Program-made: the position numbers and the translations under genes
The notes under the pieces: model-generated
What the model was told of the DNA's origin: nothing
What the model saw: the letters and a program-made list of their open reading frames with translations, nothing else
Database searches by the model: none
In this document: one piece after another, positions 45,627 to 57,482 of the stretch
Numbering within the stretch: position 1 is the first letter of the stretch
Layout of the letters: each line of letters starts with the position of its first letter
DNA from: Siphonodentalium dalli
Taxonomy: Eukaryota; Mollusca; Scaphopoda; Gadilida; Siphonodentaliidae
Reading direction: 5' to 3'
DNA: 64,000 nucleotides
Assembly: GCA_032622095.1 (NCBI GenBank)
Contig: CP136061.1
Span: 261,982,077 to 262,046,076 of the forward strand

Positions 45627-46002
45627 CAGGGGTGCTGGGAGAGGGGGGCCGAGGGGCAGCTGACCCCCCTGCCCTTGACCAAGGGGGGCGAGCGGGGGCA
45701 GGACTTGCCCTTTTTCTGGAGACAGAAAATGCTTTTTGTGTGTTTAATCTCGTGTTTTTATAGCAAAATGTGACTTTTTTGGTCCAAATACCACCAATTT
45801 CACAAGGAATATTAATTTTTTGTCAATTTTATCACAAAACGGCCATAAAAACCGACAAATACCATTAAAATAGGGATTTTTGCCACAATGAGTTTATGGT
45901 TATTTTCCTGAGTTTGCGGAGAAAATGCCCTTTTTGCGGAAAAGTGCCCTTTTTGTAGGCTCTGCCCCCCCCCCCTGCCGTTGGATGCTTCCGGCGGCCC
46001 TG
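45627..46002 (+). mobile_element. hAT-type MITE, copy 2
   Basis: Duplicate of 38250-38624 inside D2, with the same AGAGTATT flanks (45619-45626 and 46003-46010). One C longer in a homopolymer. Confidence 0.92.
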
Positions 46003-46182
46003 AGAGTATTGATGAGACATGTCCGGAGACTGCAGTATATAGTGAGTATGCTATTAGGACAGTTTCGAGGAAAGTGGTATACAGATGGATTATCATATAA
46101 ATCGAGAGTGCGGAGAGCTATAGATATGTCGCGAGACTGCAGTAGAGAGTGAACAGGCTTGTAAAACGGGTGGTTAAGACAG

Positions 46183-47715
46183 ATGTCATTGGTGATGAAA
46201 GCGCAGAGGAGAAGCAGGTTGATAACATTGTGTAGGCGAGGATTGTTGTGAAACGGAAGTAGGGCATGAAGAGGTGAATATAAGACATATATTTAAATCG
46301 AAGGGAAACACCAGGTTGAGGGTGTGGACGAGACAGTGTGAAACTGCTGTAGAGAGTAAACAGGAGGGTACGACAGATATCATTGACAGCAAATGGGGAG
46401 AAGACGATTTAGGGTGTTTGCGAAGGTGATTATTGACGAATGTGTCATGTCTAGTTGAATTGCAGTTGGCCCACGATTGTAACTCACGTATACATATCTG
46501 ATATATACATGTACATCGTTAGTACATGCTCCACTTTGTGTATGAGGACTGGTGTGTGTGCAGTTACGACAGAGGGCAGCGGAGCGCACTATATATTGTT
46601 TCCACAAACTTCATTCTATATGATGAATTCCTCATTTCAGCCATATATCTTCCTTCTGTTTTGTTGGAAAAATACATGTTCAATATCCCATTTTCATCGT
46701 GTTTTGTGTCGAATAAGACAATTATGAAAAAGTATTTCATTTAACAATAAAAGCCCACATATCGTTTGTGTGACAAGAGAAGGGGTATTTGACAGAAACT
46801 CTTTCACAAGTGAGCTCCCGAATATATTAAACTGCTCTTCCTTCCTCGACATGGAACTGGAAGAGTCCAAATGCACAGGTTACGTATATTGTGTAACACA
46901 TCTGTCTTCAATGTAACATATGACATTTGAAATCCCACAGTAATTTATGAAATAACCATATCCATGTTGCATTATAAACGACAGACTGCGGAATTGTATT
47001 AGTGTTGCGTTATACTCAAAATGCGACATATTGGTCGTGTAGTGTGATATCAGCCGCACCGGTATGCTCAAAGTTTCTATCCTGTAACGACTGTTGTCTG
47101 TAATGTAACTTGGATGTCCTCCCTGTAACACGGGGAATAATGACATTTAAAAATCCTAAGTCATATGATTCCAAGGGAGTTATTTTGAATGGCCAGTGGT
47201 TTGGACCTATCGGTTTCAGATCATTAAACCAATACTCAATGTGATAAAATATTCTCTCTTGATGCAATCTTTAGTATCGGCAAAATGTTATTTTAGAAAA
47301 ATAGTTGATACTACACATGGACAAGGCATGATTTAACACCATAGAATATGAAAAATCCTATTTATAGTTATATAACCCAATTTGACACGTTCAAGTTATA
47401 AAATGAAGTAGTTCCATTATTCTTAATAACAGCCATACAAAGAGTGGTGGTTACAGTATAGACATTATAAATACATAGCCGATATTCACAACCCAACCAA
47501 ATACGAATTATAGGTGGTTAAGCCTGCATTTTAGTATTTTAATAACCAATAATGTCTATTTGTTCCAAGCAATCACCAAATTATGTGTTCTACCAACTTA
47601 TTTTTTTCATTTTTTACCAGACTGAAATATGCGCCAAAATTGATAATGACTCATATATGTCAGTCTCCCAGTCTCTGTTCCATTAACCAATGTCATCGCA
47701 TTTAAAAATTATCCT
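46183..47715. other. Unassigned region right of the duplication
   Basis: The first 260 bp or so contain diverged reiterations of the D tail (GGTGTGGACGAGACAGTG, CTGTAGAGAGTAAACAGG). The rest shows no gene or family. Confidence 0.5.
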
Positions 47716-47719
47716 TTAA

Positions 47720-47858
47720 CCCTTTCATGACAGGAGCTGGGAGTCTCTCATAGGGAGCATCGCATAGATAAGAGAATGCACTAGCTAACAAAATCAAGGT
47801 AAATACTGTTAGGCCAATGTATTCTCTTATATATATGTGAGGCTCCCTATGGGAGACC
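47720..47858 (+). mobile_element. MITE family G, truncated copy 6
   Basis: TTAA then CCCTTTCATGACAGGAGCTG. The part between the end and the first loop is deleted, and the sequence stops after GGCTCCCTATGGGAGACC. The right end is missing. Confidence 0.75.
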
Positions 47859-48240
47859 TTTCAAGGACAAAGCTCATATTTATCTACAAGAACAGATATA
47901 CCTTTCTCTTAAAGGGATGGGAGGCCTTCGTTGTAGGTTATAATTTAGAAATAACATTTATCAAATTATGATAATTTCCTCAAGAATATACTAATATAGC
48001 ATAATGATGATATTGAAAGCGATATTATTCACAAACAAATCAGGTTGATCATTGATTAGTTTCTCAAAAAAAGCGAAGTGAATTTATATGTACATGATAT
48101 TTATGATTGGTATAAGAACAACATCTGTCTATTATATAATATTCTTTCTGTTTATGTCGGTTTTAGCAGCCTTTCCCACAGAGAATGCCGCCCTTTTCTT
48201 TAAAGATGATATAAAAATGCTTTTTTAGCTGATAATTGAG
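47859..48240. other. Unassigned spacer
   Basis: AT-rich; nothing is recognised. Confidence 0.4.
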
Positions 48241-48244
48241 ATTA

Positions 48245-48459
48245 CAGTAATGCTCTAATTAATCGACTCCTTAAACACAGCAGAATTATGGGTAACTTTT
48301 CAGGATTTAGTCGGAAATAAGGCTTGTTGCCATTCATCGGAAAGCTCTCCCCGAGAGCTTTCCGATGAATGGCAACAAGCCATATTTCCGACTAATCCTG
48401 AAAAGTTACCCCATAATTCTGCTGTGGTTAAAAGGAGTCGATTAATTAGGGCATTACTG
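48245..48459. mobile_element. MITE family B, copy 8
   Basis: Complete palindrome with TA flanks, centre GCTCTCCCCGAGAGC. Small indels occur in the right arm (ACCCCATAAT, TTAAAAGGAG). Confidence 0.92.
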
Positions 48460-48696
48460 TATGTCCAACTTATCTAAGAAGAATGAAAAGGCACTTCGTA
48501 CCCCCCCTGTGCCCCCCCCCCCCCCCCCGATGGAATGCAGGAGGGGCAGTGGTCTCCCTCTACCCCACCACCCCCCTGATATGGCACACCTGTAAGGCCA
48601 AAGTTTTCTAAAATTAAAATTAGACAAGTCTTCCTGAGCCATATATAGGTCACCATGACATAATATATAATACTCAACATATTTTCAGCAATCAAA

Positions 48697-49533
48697 GGGG
48701 GGACTGTACCCTAAATCCGGCCATTAAAGGGAGACTGTACCCTAAATCCGGCCATTAAAGGGTGACTGTACCCTAAATCCCGCCATTGATGGGACCATCT
48801 GCTATTATACTTTTATATAATATATGCAACAAATGAATGAATTTGAGCCATGGATGAGTGCTCTATGAACAATGTAAACAACACTGTAATTATAATGAAA
48901 ATTTTAATATGACTGGATCCAGATTTAAGTTCCCAAATGGTGAATATTATGATGTTCACCCATTGGGAACCTCAATTATGAAATGTGTCGTCTGCCAATT
49001 TGGGGATAAGGAGAAACTGAACTAAAAAAGAAACAGAATCTATGTGAAAAAGTTTCTATAGAAATTTGACAGTAAAGAAACTTTCGAGATAAGATGAGGC
49101 CTGAGCAGAATGAGGTCCCCAGAGGGTGATTTAGTGATGCTAGCCCACTATGCTGGATGACATCACTAAATTCGCTCTCTGGGGACCTTATTCTGCAACT
49201 CAGACTTGCTCTCTAAGGTGTGGTGTGTGTGTGGGGGGGGGGGGGGGGGTGTGTGTGTGGGGGGGGGGGGTGTTTCAGACCAATGCAACAATGATCAAAG
49301 CCAACAGCAGGGTAATTATAATGAAAATGAGTTTATAATGACTCAAGTCATAAACTCATTTTCGTTGTAATTACCGTGTTGTTTACATCGTTCATGGAGC
49401 ACAGGAGTGTATTTTGCACTCAGCCATGGCTCAAATTAATTAATTAATTAATATTTATTGCATATGTTCTGTTGAATATAAAAGGAGATGGTCCCATAAA
49501 TGGCCTGATTTAGTGTACAGTACCACTTTATGG
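48697..49533. repeat. Foldback family J, copy 2, interrupted by C
   Basis: The left side has three CTGTACCCTAAATC-GCCATTA repeats and GGGACCATCTGC. The right side ends AGATGGTCCCATAAATGGCC and TTTAGTGTACAGTACC, the inverted counterpart. The inner arms (GAGCCATGGATGAGTG; GCCATGGCTCAAATTAATTA) match J1. A C element and two G-runs separate the arms. Confidence 0.8.
48905..49208. repeat. Family C foldback repeat, copy 8, nested in J
   Basis: AAGTTCCCAAATGGTGAATA and TTCACCCATTGGGAACCTCA form the left hairpin; CAGAATGAGGTCCCCAGAGG and CTGGGGACCTTATTCTGC the right hairpin. The left terminal hairpin is missing. Confidence 0.75.
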
Positions 49534-49969
49534 TCACCCAGGTTTACCCCTGGCTAAAAGGGCGTGCCATTTTCTGGAATATATGCCCCACCCTTGCACT
49601 TGGCTGCTTTAGGCAATCATTCTATTATCTCTACGTGGGTCAGGTGGACATAACTATTCAATATTAAACGTAATACTCGCAAAATATAACACGTGTGCAA
49701 ATTACCCTCTATTCTGCTAATGTACACAACGGAACAGCAAATGTATAGAATGATATGATTAACACGGCAGTGTTAGGTGTATTGCATGCAGCCCTCTGGC
49801 CTTCGAGCTCATTTAGAGCTATTGTCCGGAAATCCAAGTGACAATTTACTCACAATGGCGTTACTCAATAAGCGATCTACACGATCTAACCAAATCGTGT
49901 GTTTTGTGTTGGGTGTGTATGATCAGTTCAGATGGAATGCTGACACAGATCATGTGGGCCCTCTGGCTT
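49534..49969. other. Unassigned spacer
   Basis: No gene is supported; the 76-codon frame at 49777-50007 runs into the neighbouring repeat. Confidence 0.4.
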
Positions 49970-50792
49970 CAAGCCTGCAAATAGTGTGTCTGTCATTTAC
50001 AGAATGAGTTCCCCAGAGGGTGAATTTAGAGATGCTGACCTGCACCACACAGCAGGTTAGCATCACTTAACCCTTTACCCAACAAAACGCCAAAACCGGC
50101 CAAATAAAGCTTCAACACGCTAAAATATCTTCGGTCTGTCTCAATAAAACCATACAAATATGGATATCATTGGAACCGGCTCCTTGACCACATTGTGATA
50201 GTTATAGTTATGCCCTGTGCCAATGCATTCTCTTATATATGCGAGTTGACCATAGGTCGCCTCGTATATATAAGAGAATGCATTGGCCTAAAAAAAATAT
50301 TTTTTAACACTTTTTACCATTTTTTCTTACATTCTTTAACAATTTTATAATTTTTTAATGTGTTAAGCCAAGCATTCTCTTAATATGGGAGGCGACCTAT
50401 GGTCGACTCACATATATAAGAGAATGCATTGGCACAGGGCCGTTCTGTTGGGTAAAGGGTTAATTCACCCTCTGGGGACCTCATTCTGCTTAGGCATCAA
50501 CTTCTATGGAAGACCTTGGATCAGATTGAAGTTCCCCAGTTGAAGTTGTGATGTTCACCCATTAGTCACCTCAATTATGAATTTCATCTTCTGCAAATTA
50601 GGGGATATAGAAACTTTCCAGAAGGGAAACTAACTAAAACTCATCCCAGAAGATGAGGCCTAAGCAGAATGAGGTCCACAGAGGGTGAATTTGGTAATGC
50701 TAGCCGATATGCTTGATAGCATTACTAAATTCACCCTCCGGGGACCTCATTCTGCGAATGACAGACATACTATTTACAGCCTGACCTGGCAT
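49970..50792. repeat. Family C foldback repeat, copy 9, interrupted by A
   Basis: The ends are CAAGCCTGCAAATAGTGTGT and CATACTATTTACAGCCTG, which makes this one of the most complete C copies (about 430 bp after removing the insert). The A element sits in the left hairpin at CATCACTTAA / TTAATTCACCCTCTGG. Confidence 0.88.
50071..50459 (-). mobile_element. MITE family A, copy 8, nested in C
   Basis: Intact TTAA on both sides (50067-50070 and 50460-50463). Reverse orientation. The second cassette has lost bases in both arms (AGCATTCTCTTAATATGGGAG). Confidence 0.92.
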
Positions 50793-52050
50793 TGTACGAT
50801 CTTATAAGAATGGACGTGTTGAGAGCTGTCCGTATACGGGCATAGTACTCTGTTATTAACGGAGTCGAAGATTTTGTAAGTGCTCGCGATGACTATTGAT
50901 TTTCTCGCAAGTAATGACTCTCGTATTTGAATTCAATTGGAGGTTACAGCCTGTTGGGCTGAAGCCCTTATTCTAATCCATGACACAAGTGCTACAGCTA
51001 ATTGTCACCCAAGCCACTAGAAACATATCAAAAGTACTGATCGAATGCAGGGGTATTATAAAGGCATGTGTACATGGGGCACTGGAGATAACAATGTATA
51101 AACCCTGGTTTCCTGTCATTCCAGTTACCTTGAATAAAGTCTAATACTCCACAATATTCTTGTTTTATTCAAGTTTGATATTCCAGTCTGAAATTTTTTT
51201 CCTGGTACTAAACATGAATGAACTGGAATAAACAGGAATTGAGAGAAAACAATGTAAAAAATCAATGAAATTTATTAAATCTTTATCTAAAACATGAATA
51301 AACGAGAATGTTCTGACTTTTCAATAAATTGATTACATTATTCCTGCTTATTCCAGTTTTCATATATTCTACAATGTTCATGTTTATTATATTTGGGGGG
51401 GGGGGGGGGGGGGGGGGGGGTGATTATCTGGGTATATTTTTTTTATGGCCTTATGGATGCTGTTGAGATACAATTATAATGAATTTTAATATTACATGTA
51501 ATTAAGAAAGGCTCACTTTTGAAAATACTGGTTAAACATAATCACACATTCTAGTAAAAGTGTAAAGTAAAACTATAAAATCGGCCGATTGTAGGGATGT
51601 TAAAATTATATCTTCAACAAAAGTTTATACAAATGTCAGAAGTTTAAAAAGATGCAAAAAAGAGCAGTAAATTGTGTAACTCGTGCGGTAAATACCCAGT
51701 AGGTAGTCAACACTCGACAGACCTCACCACAAAGTCAAGGCAAATGTCACACAAGAATAAGTCAACACGCCTGTGGGAATGAACAACACCACAAAACCCC
51801 AGAGTCAACAGAGACCCACTTAGCTAAAACTCCACTCCCACAATGGGGCGAATTGAGGGTCCACTCCTAACGCTGTATATTGTGTAGTAGATCGCTTCTG
51901 TCCGGCTTACACAATGATGTGCACCTTGAGTCCAGTGTGATGGGGTGGGTTACAATAACACCAAGGTGTATTTGCACAAAACGAAACATGGAAATTCATT
52001 GTGGAGAGGTTGGTAAATATTAGTGGTTGTTACTAGTATCCAAACCACGA
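50793..52050. other. Unassigned region with a G26 run
   Basis: A G26 homopolymer lies at 51395-51420, within a stretch of repeated AT-rich words (ATGAATAAACGAGAAT, TTCCTGCTTATTCCAG). No gene is recognised. Confidence 0.5.
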
Positions 52051-52054
52051 TATA

Positions 52055-52190
52055 CAGTAATGCCCAAAGTATATTACCCTTATACACAGCAGAATTAAGG
52101 GAAATTTTTCAGGATTAAGTCAGAACTAAATCCTGAAATATTCCCGTAATCATGCTGTGGTTTTGGGGTCGATTATTTAGGACATTACTG
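52055..52190. mobile_element. MITE family B, copy 9 (old, deleted)
   Basis: CAGTAATGCCCAAAGTATAT at the left and GATTATTTAGGACATTACTG at the right, with a shortened centre. It is the most diverged B copy here. Confidence 0.8.
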
Positions 52191-52195
52191 TGGTA

Positions 52196-52594
52196 TGTCT
52201 GACATTTGAAGAATGAGGTCCCCAGAGAGGTAACTTAGTGAGGCTACCACATAGAGCATACAAGAATCATCAAGTTCATCTTCTACAGAACTTATTCTGC
52301 TTAGGCCTCATCTTCTGGGAAGTATCTATAGTCTCAAATTAACATTGTTTTCAGTTACTTTTTCCCTTCTGTTTAGTTTCTATATCCCCTAATTTTCAGA
52401 ACATAAAATGCATAATCAAGGTTACTAATGGGTGAGACATCACCACCTTCAACATGGGAACTTCAATCTAATCCTAGGTCTCCCATAGCAGTGGGAATTT
52501 TGTGATGCTAGCCCGCCTTGCAGGATAGCATCACTAAATCCCCCGTCTGAGGATCTCATTCTGCAAATCACAGGTACACTAAACTCAGGCTTGT
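52196..52594. repeat. Family C foldback repeat, copy 10
   Basis: ATGTCTGACATTTGAAGAAT to AATCACAGGTACACTAAACT and CAGGCTTG. Diverged, with a full-length middle. Confidence 0.82.
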
Positions 52595-52599
52595 ATATA

Positions 52600-54084
52600 C
52601 ACCCTGTGATTTGATATATTCCCAGCATATTCATGAACACACAGGAAAAGAATTAATCATAAAGTATGCACAAACTACCCATGACATATCCCATTGAGAC
52701 CGATGGTCAAAAGCACAGAGGAGATCGCTATCGGCGAGTTGAAATCACACGCAGTGACGCTCACGAAGCAGGTGCCTCCTATCCACGGCACGTGTATCCC
52801 ACGCTTAACAATCAGGACACAGTCAAACTCATTTCCATCAAAACACAAACCCACGTGCCATAAAAAGACTAATAAATCGAGAACAATGCACAACAAAGGA
52901 GCAGAAAACTCGCCCCACGTAGATAAAAATAGGCTCATCAGGCCTCGTTTTTAATTTGAATGTTATGACAGCATTAATTATTTCATTATGTTGACGATGA
53001 TGGATCTGGGGCCGGCTGTAGTCGAGGTATTAATACAGTGAATTGAAAACCAGAGATAAGGTGATGTGATTGTGTTAGACTATATTAGGGACCATTAATG
53101 TGGTCCAGGACGAGCCTAGAGGGTGACTTGGGAGAGGACCAGCCTAGAGGGTGACTTGGGAGACATCTTCTCCCTAAAATGTGCCACTTCTCCCTATTTT
53201 TGTCCCGGGAGAAGTGACTTCTCTCTCATATCCCAGTATGCATGTGTCCCAACAGCATATTTAAAGTGTATTTATTGATTAAAATGGTGTTTGTACTATA
53301 TACTGGTTTTATAAATGGGCTCTTGTATTGCATAATACTTATTGGATCATAGACGGCTGAAGTTGGGGGTTGTAAATTGAAATTCAGCCATTGTTACTTC
53401 TCCCAGATAACATTCAGTTCACCATAGTAACCAACAGGGAGGTACTCAATAACTTGAATATCCTAAAAATTGTCGTGATTTTGATAACGTTTATTTTCTA
53501 TTGGCATTGTAATTTTAAGAAATGTTCAGGCATTTGTGAATTATGGCCGTTATAAGTGAGGAGGTATCTGAAAAAGTTAATTAATTCCCTTGTTACGTAT
53601 GTACTGTATAGCGAAGCAGTCTTTGAAGTGGCACGCTCGGTTTAAATTAATATATTTGTTAATTTTATATTTTATTCATTTTAACGACATGCTCGTGGTC
53701 AGTGGCTCCATAAATGGGTTGGAACTTCCCAGGTGCCATTGTCTGATTCTTAGGAAAATTATCCCAAGAAGAAACAATTGTTACCAACAAGTGTCATTAG
53801 CAACGGAACTGAAGTCGCTGTATAGAGAAGGACTGGAACAGGAACGGAACTCAAGATGCCATATAAAGAACGACTGGAAGCAGTAAATTCAAGATAATGA
53901 CAACATGCCATTCTTGCACAGGTGAATTCCGAGGCCAAATGGAACCATGGAGGCCTACTTCCTGATAACTGATGGGGGTGTGTTAAGCAGACTCTTGTCA
54001 CCACTCTAACACAGAGGAAATGGAATTCTTCTCACCCCGTGTCTCCATCTTCTAAAGCATAAGAGAAATTCCATTTAGGTGTCA
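52600..54084. other. Unassigned region
   Basis: GAGGGTGACTTGGGAGA is tandemly repeated near 53120-53162. Overlapping frames at 52675-52954 on both strands show no domain. No gene is called. Confidence 0.4.
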
Positions 54085-54650
54085 GATAACTGTCTCTCTT
54101 TGACTTTGTCATCAGACACTTCACCACATGAACTTTTTAGGTTCTCCTTTTAACCCTTTACCCAACAGAACGGCCTGTGCCAATGCATTCTCTTATATTG
54201 CGAGTCGACCATAGGTCGCCTGCTATATAAGAGAATGCATTGGCTTAACACATATTAAAAATGATAAAATTGTCAAAGAATGTAGAAACATATTATAAAA
54301 ATTGTTAAAAAATGTAAGAAAAAATTATAAAATTGTTAAAGAATGTAAGGCCAATGCATTCTCTTATATATACGAGGCGATCTATCGTCGACTCGCATAT
54401 ATAAGAGAATGCATTCGCGCAGGACATAACTGTAACACATCACAATGTGGTCAATGAACCGGTTCCAATGATATCCATATTTGTATGGTGTTATTGAGAC
54501 AGACGGAAGATATTTTAGGCTGTTGAAGCTTTATTTGGGCGGTTTTTGTTGGGTAAAGGGCTAAAGCTCATTTAAAAATGTTTGTCTCTTATTTTCATCA
54601 AATATGGGGTTTTGGAAGCATGTTTTGTTATAACAAGAATTGTCATGCTA
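54085..54650. repeat. Tandem duplicate Y, copy 1 (with A element)
   Basis: CTCTCTTTGACTTTGTCATC, CTTTTTAGGTTCTCCTT, TATTTTCATCAAATATGG and AAGAATTGTCATG recur at 55165-55325. Copy 1 contains an A element; copy 2 has the corresponding short empty site. Confidence 0.85.
54154..54560 (+). mobile_element. MITE family A, copy 9 (diverged)
   Basis: The flanks are TTAA (54150-54153) and CTAA (54561-54564). The left cassette has lost bases symmetrically (TATATTGCGAG, CCTGCTATATAAG) and the right cassette has substitutions. It is the oldest-looking A copy. Confidence 0.88.
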
Positions 54651-54764
54651 AAAGTAATGCCCTAAATACTAGACTCCTTAACCACAGCAGAATTATGGTA
54701 CCGTAACTTTTCAGGATTTAATTGGAAATATGGCTTGTTGCCATTCATCGGAAAGCTCTCACTT
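54651..54764. mobile_element. MITE family B, half copy 10
   Basis: Left arm only (AAAGTAATGCCCTAAATAC to GGAAAGCTCTCACTT), directly at the end of duplicate Y copy 1. Confidence 0.82.
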
Positions 54765-54838
54765 ATAAGTTATAAGTTCACACACAACTTCAAGTTGTTT
54801 ATTATTTGAACATCCCAACAAGTGAATCAATACTAAAC

Positions 54839-54918
54839 GAGCCTTTAAATAGTGTCCAACATTTGCAGAAAGAGGTCCCCAGAGGGTGAATTTAGTGACG
54901 CTACGTGGCACAGCACAT
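54839..54918. repeat. Family C fragment, copy 11
   Basis: GAGCCTTTAAATAGTGTCCA, ATTTGCAGAAAGAGGTCCCC and GTGAATTTAGTGACGCTA only. Confidence 0.75.
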
Positions 54919-54951
54919 AGATAGAGAGACACACATTCACATTTTATATTT

Positions 54952-55160
54952 CACTAATGCCCTAAATAATTGACTCCTTAACCACAGCAGAATTATGGGT
55001 AATATTTCAGGATTTAGTCGGAATATGGCTTGTTGCCATTCATCTGCTGCTCAGTGAGAGCTTTCCGACGAATGGCAAAAAGCCATATTTCCGACTAAAT
55101 CCTGAAAAGTTACCCATAATTCTGCTGTGGTTAAGGAGTTGATTATTTAGGGTATTACTG
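54952..55160. mobile_element. MITE family B, copy 11
   Basis: CACTAATGCCCTAAATAATT at the left and GGGTATTACTG-TA at the right. The centre has partly lost symmetry (CATCTGCTGCTCAGTGAGAG). Confidence 0.88.
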
Positions 55161-55164
55161 TAAG

Positions 55165-55325
55165 TGACTCTCTTTGACTTTGTCATCAGACACTTACATG
55201 TAACAGCATGACCTTTTTAGGTTCTCCTTATATAGCTCAAATAAAAATGGATATCTCTTATTTTCATCAAATATGGGTTTTAGAAGCAATGTGTTTGTTT
55301 TATCAAGAATTGTCATGTTATTTCA
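55165..55325. repeat. Tandem duplicate Y, copy 2 (empty site)
   Basis: It begins immediately after the B element. At the position filled by an A element in copy 1 it reads TTCTCCTTATATAGCTCAAA. Confidence 0.85.
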
Positions 55326-56255
55326 TAGAAAATATCTTAGTTGGATTTCTTTGATTATCGCTAGGCATGGCAAGGTATGCCTGTGGTATATCCAAGATGG
55401 CCAGTGGGCGGCCATGTTATTTCTGCCGAATCACTCTAAAATGACTCGTTCCATCTACACGTTAATGTCAACAGCTATGACAAATTTCATAATGATACGA
55501 CCAAAGGTACGTCTTGTACGCCGTGCTAAAGGAAATTCTTGATGGACGCACACACATGCATGGATGACGGATACAAAGTAATGGCAATAGTTCAAACTTT
55601 ACAGTAAAGTTGAGATAACAAGAGGTGTGCACTCGAGTGCTAGCATACCCCCACCGTGGCAAATTCAACCCGCATTATCCGTAAACCCAACAAAAAAGAT
55701 TTTTAACTTTAAAGAAAAATTTGGATTAATATTGATATGGTGTCGCAAGAAGCTTGTACAGAAAAAAATATTCAAATTGGTTCATATTTGTTCGAATGAT
55801 TGCAGAAAACCCAAAAAAGAGTAGGAAAATGAAACGCAACCTTAACATCTAAGATGCATTTTGTAGAGTGTTTCGTCAGTCAATGGTAGAGAGGGTGTTG
55901 TGAGAAGCATGTTTACCAAAAATTATTGAAATCGGTTCATATTTGTTAAAGTTATTATTAAGTCTGACAGAATTTTCTAAGTCAAAATAAGTCGAAAAGT
56001 AAGGTGTAACTTAAAAAAATAAAGTCGGACCGCACCGCAATTAGCATCATGCGGAGAGGCGGTCCTAAGGAGATTGCATACAAAAAATTATTGAAATCGG
56101 TTCATAGTTGTTCGAGTTATGAGGTCAGACGGACGGTACGACGGACACACGGAGGGAGAAAGTGTGACGGACAGACATAGAAAAGTGTGGGACGGACGGG
56201 CAGACGCAGTCAATCCAGTATACCCCCCATTTTCTTCGAAAGTGGGGGGTATAAA
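55326..56255 (+). repeat. Dispersed repeat family K
   Basis: ATTGAAATCGGTTCATA(G/T)TTGT occurs near 55927 and 56093 (a related form near 55775), followed by GACGGACGGTACGACGGACA and a terminal hairpin ATACCCCCC / GGGGGGTAT at about 56219-56251. GACGGACGG-ended repeats of this style are widespread in marine invertebrates. The upstream 90-codon frame at 55273-55542 has no recognised domain. Confidence 0.55.
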
Positions 56256-57309
56256 AAATAACGGTACTTTATTAACCACATTACTTTGCCCTAACAGCAT
56301 CATAGCAATTTAGCAGGACCACTTGACCAGGGGTGACTATGTCATTCTATATAAAGGAAATAATGTATCCAAAGCCCTTGTTTAGAATTAGAATAGCTGA
56401 TTATGTGTTTGACTCATGTATCCTGTATCTGGTTGATTGCTCCTAGAGGAAATGGAAACCTGAGTTCTGTCCATGATTTCCGGGGAAACCTTAAATGATT
56501 AACAGGGGGAAACAAATGAAATTGGGGATGTCATGCATGTTCAGGGGTCATCAAAAGGACACAAGTTGATTACAGGTGAAATGGTATGGTACCTGATACA
56601 GGTGAACATGTTATACTGTTAACACTTAATAGAGAGGAATGATGAATGTGCAGTTTCTGTGCTATAGGGTAAAAAGACAATGCAATCTTTTACAGTGGCA
56701 TCACAAGCCATCACTGTCTCAAAATTGCATCAAATGAATGTTGTAGCTACCAGCAAATTAAATAAGTTTTCACATAACCATCCAAAAAGAAGAGATACCA
56801 CCCCTGGTTAAGTAGTCCTGCTAATTTTCTATGATGCTGTTAAGAAAAATTACTGTTATCAATGGTAGTAAAAATGTTTCAGAAAGGTATGCCATTTTTT
56901 TTTTAGCATCTGGCATTTTTGGGGACCCAGCACCCCCCAAACCTGTTAAAAAGAATTTTTTAACTGGCACCCCTCCCCCAAATTTCACTAATTTTGGTCC
57001 GAAACTGCCTATGTATATATTTCTCTTACCTCTGTGAACTTAACAACTTTAGTCAAATTTCAGTTTAACCCGTTATTTTTTAATTTTTCAAATACTGACT
57101 GATAGGATTTTGTCTAACACATACATGTTTCCTGAGTCTAAGAGTATGCTAGGTCAGCCTGGGTTGTCAAATTTCACACTGCTAATTGGAAATTCTAATG
57201 CATTGATAATAGTGAACAAATACAGTAACCTGATATCTACTGCACATAATAACAATTGTAGTATAAGGCATATGCATCCAATTTTACAACAAGAGCATCG
57301 CTAGGGCCT
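56256..57309. other. Unassigned region
   Basis: No gene or repeat family is recognised. Confidence 0.4.
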
Positions 57310-57478
57310 AGCAAGTTACTCTGGTGAAAATTGGAGGTCATAACCCAAATTCTAACTTGACCTGTATTTTGTGCTAGGAAACTCATTTACCAACCAAATT
57401 TCATTCCATTCAGTGGAGACTATCAAAAGTTATCATCCGGAGAGCAAAAGTGAATGGAAGGACCAATAACATAATAGT
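57310..57478 (+). repeat. Dispersed repeat family L, copy 2
   Basis: Partner of 3366-3552: GGTGAAAATTGGAGG, ATTTCATTCCATTCAGTGGA and AAAAGTTATCATCCGGAGA. It stops at the TTAA of the A element. Confidence 0.65.
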
Positions 57479-57482
57479 TTAA

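Larger units (their letters stand above)
43504..46182 (+). repeat. Segmental duplication D, copy 2
   Basis: Partner of 35740-38804. It lacks 386 bp (junction at 44894/44895) and has a handful of substitutions. Its right end continues into AGATGTCATTGGTGATG. That resembles a reiteration further on (GACAGATATCATTGACAGC), so the continuation looks like the original uninterrupted locus. Confidence 0.95.

Noticed and set aside
35740-46182. LTR retrotransposon or Penelope-type element with D1 and D2 as terminal repeats
   Set aside because: The enzyme is an APE-endonuclease non-LTR reverse transcriptase. The repeats are about 3 kb, contain a hAT MITE and a G fragment, and D2 continues into related locus sequence. 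They are duplicated genomic DNA, not LTRs.
52675-52954. Overlapping frames on both strands suggesting an exon
   Set aside because: Neither translation shows a domain, and no convincing splice signals were seen.
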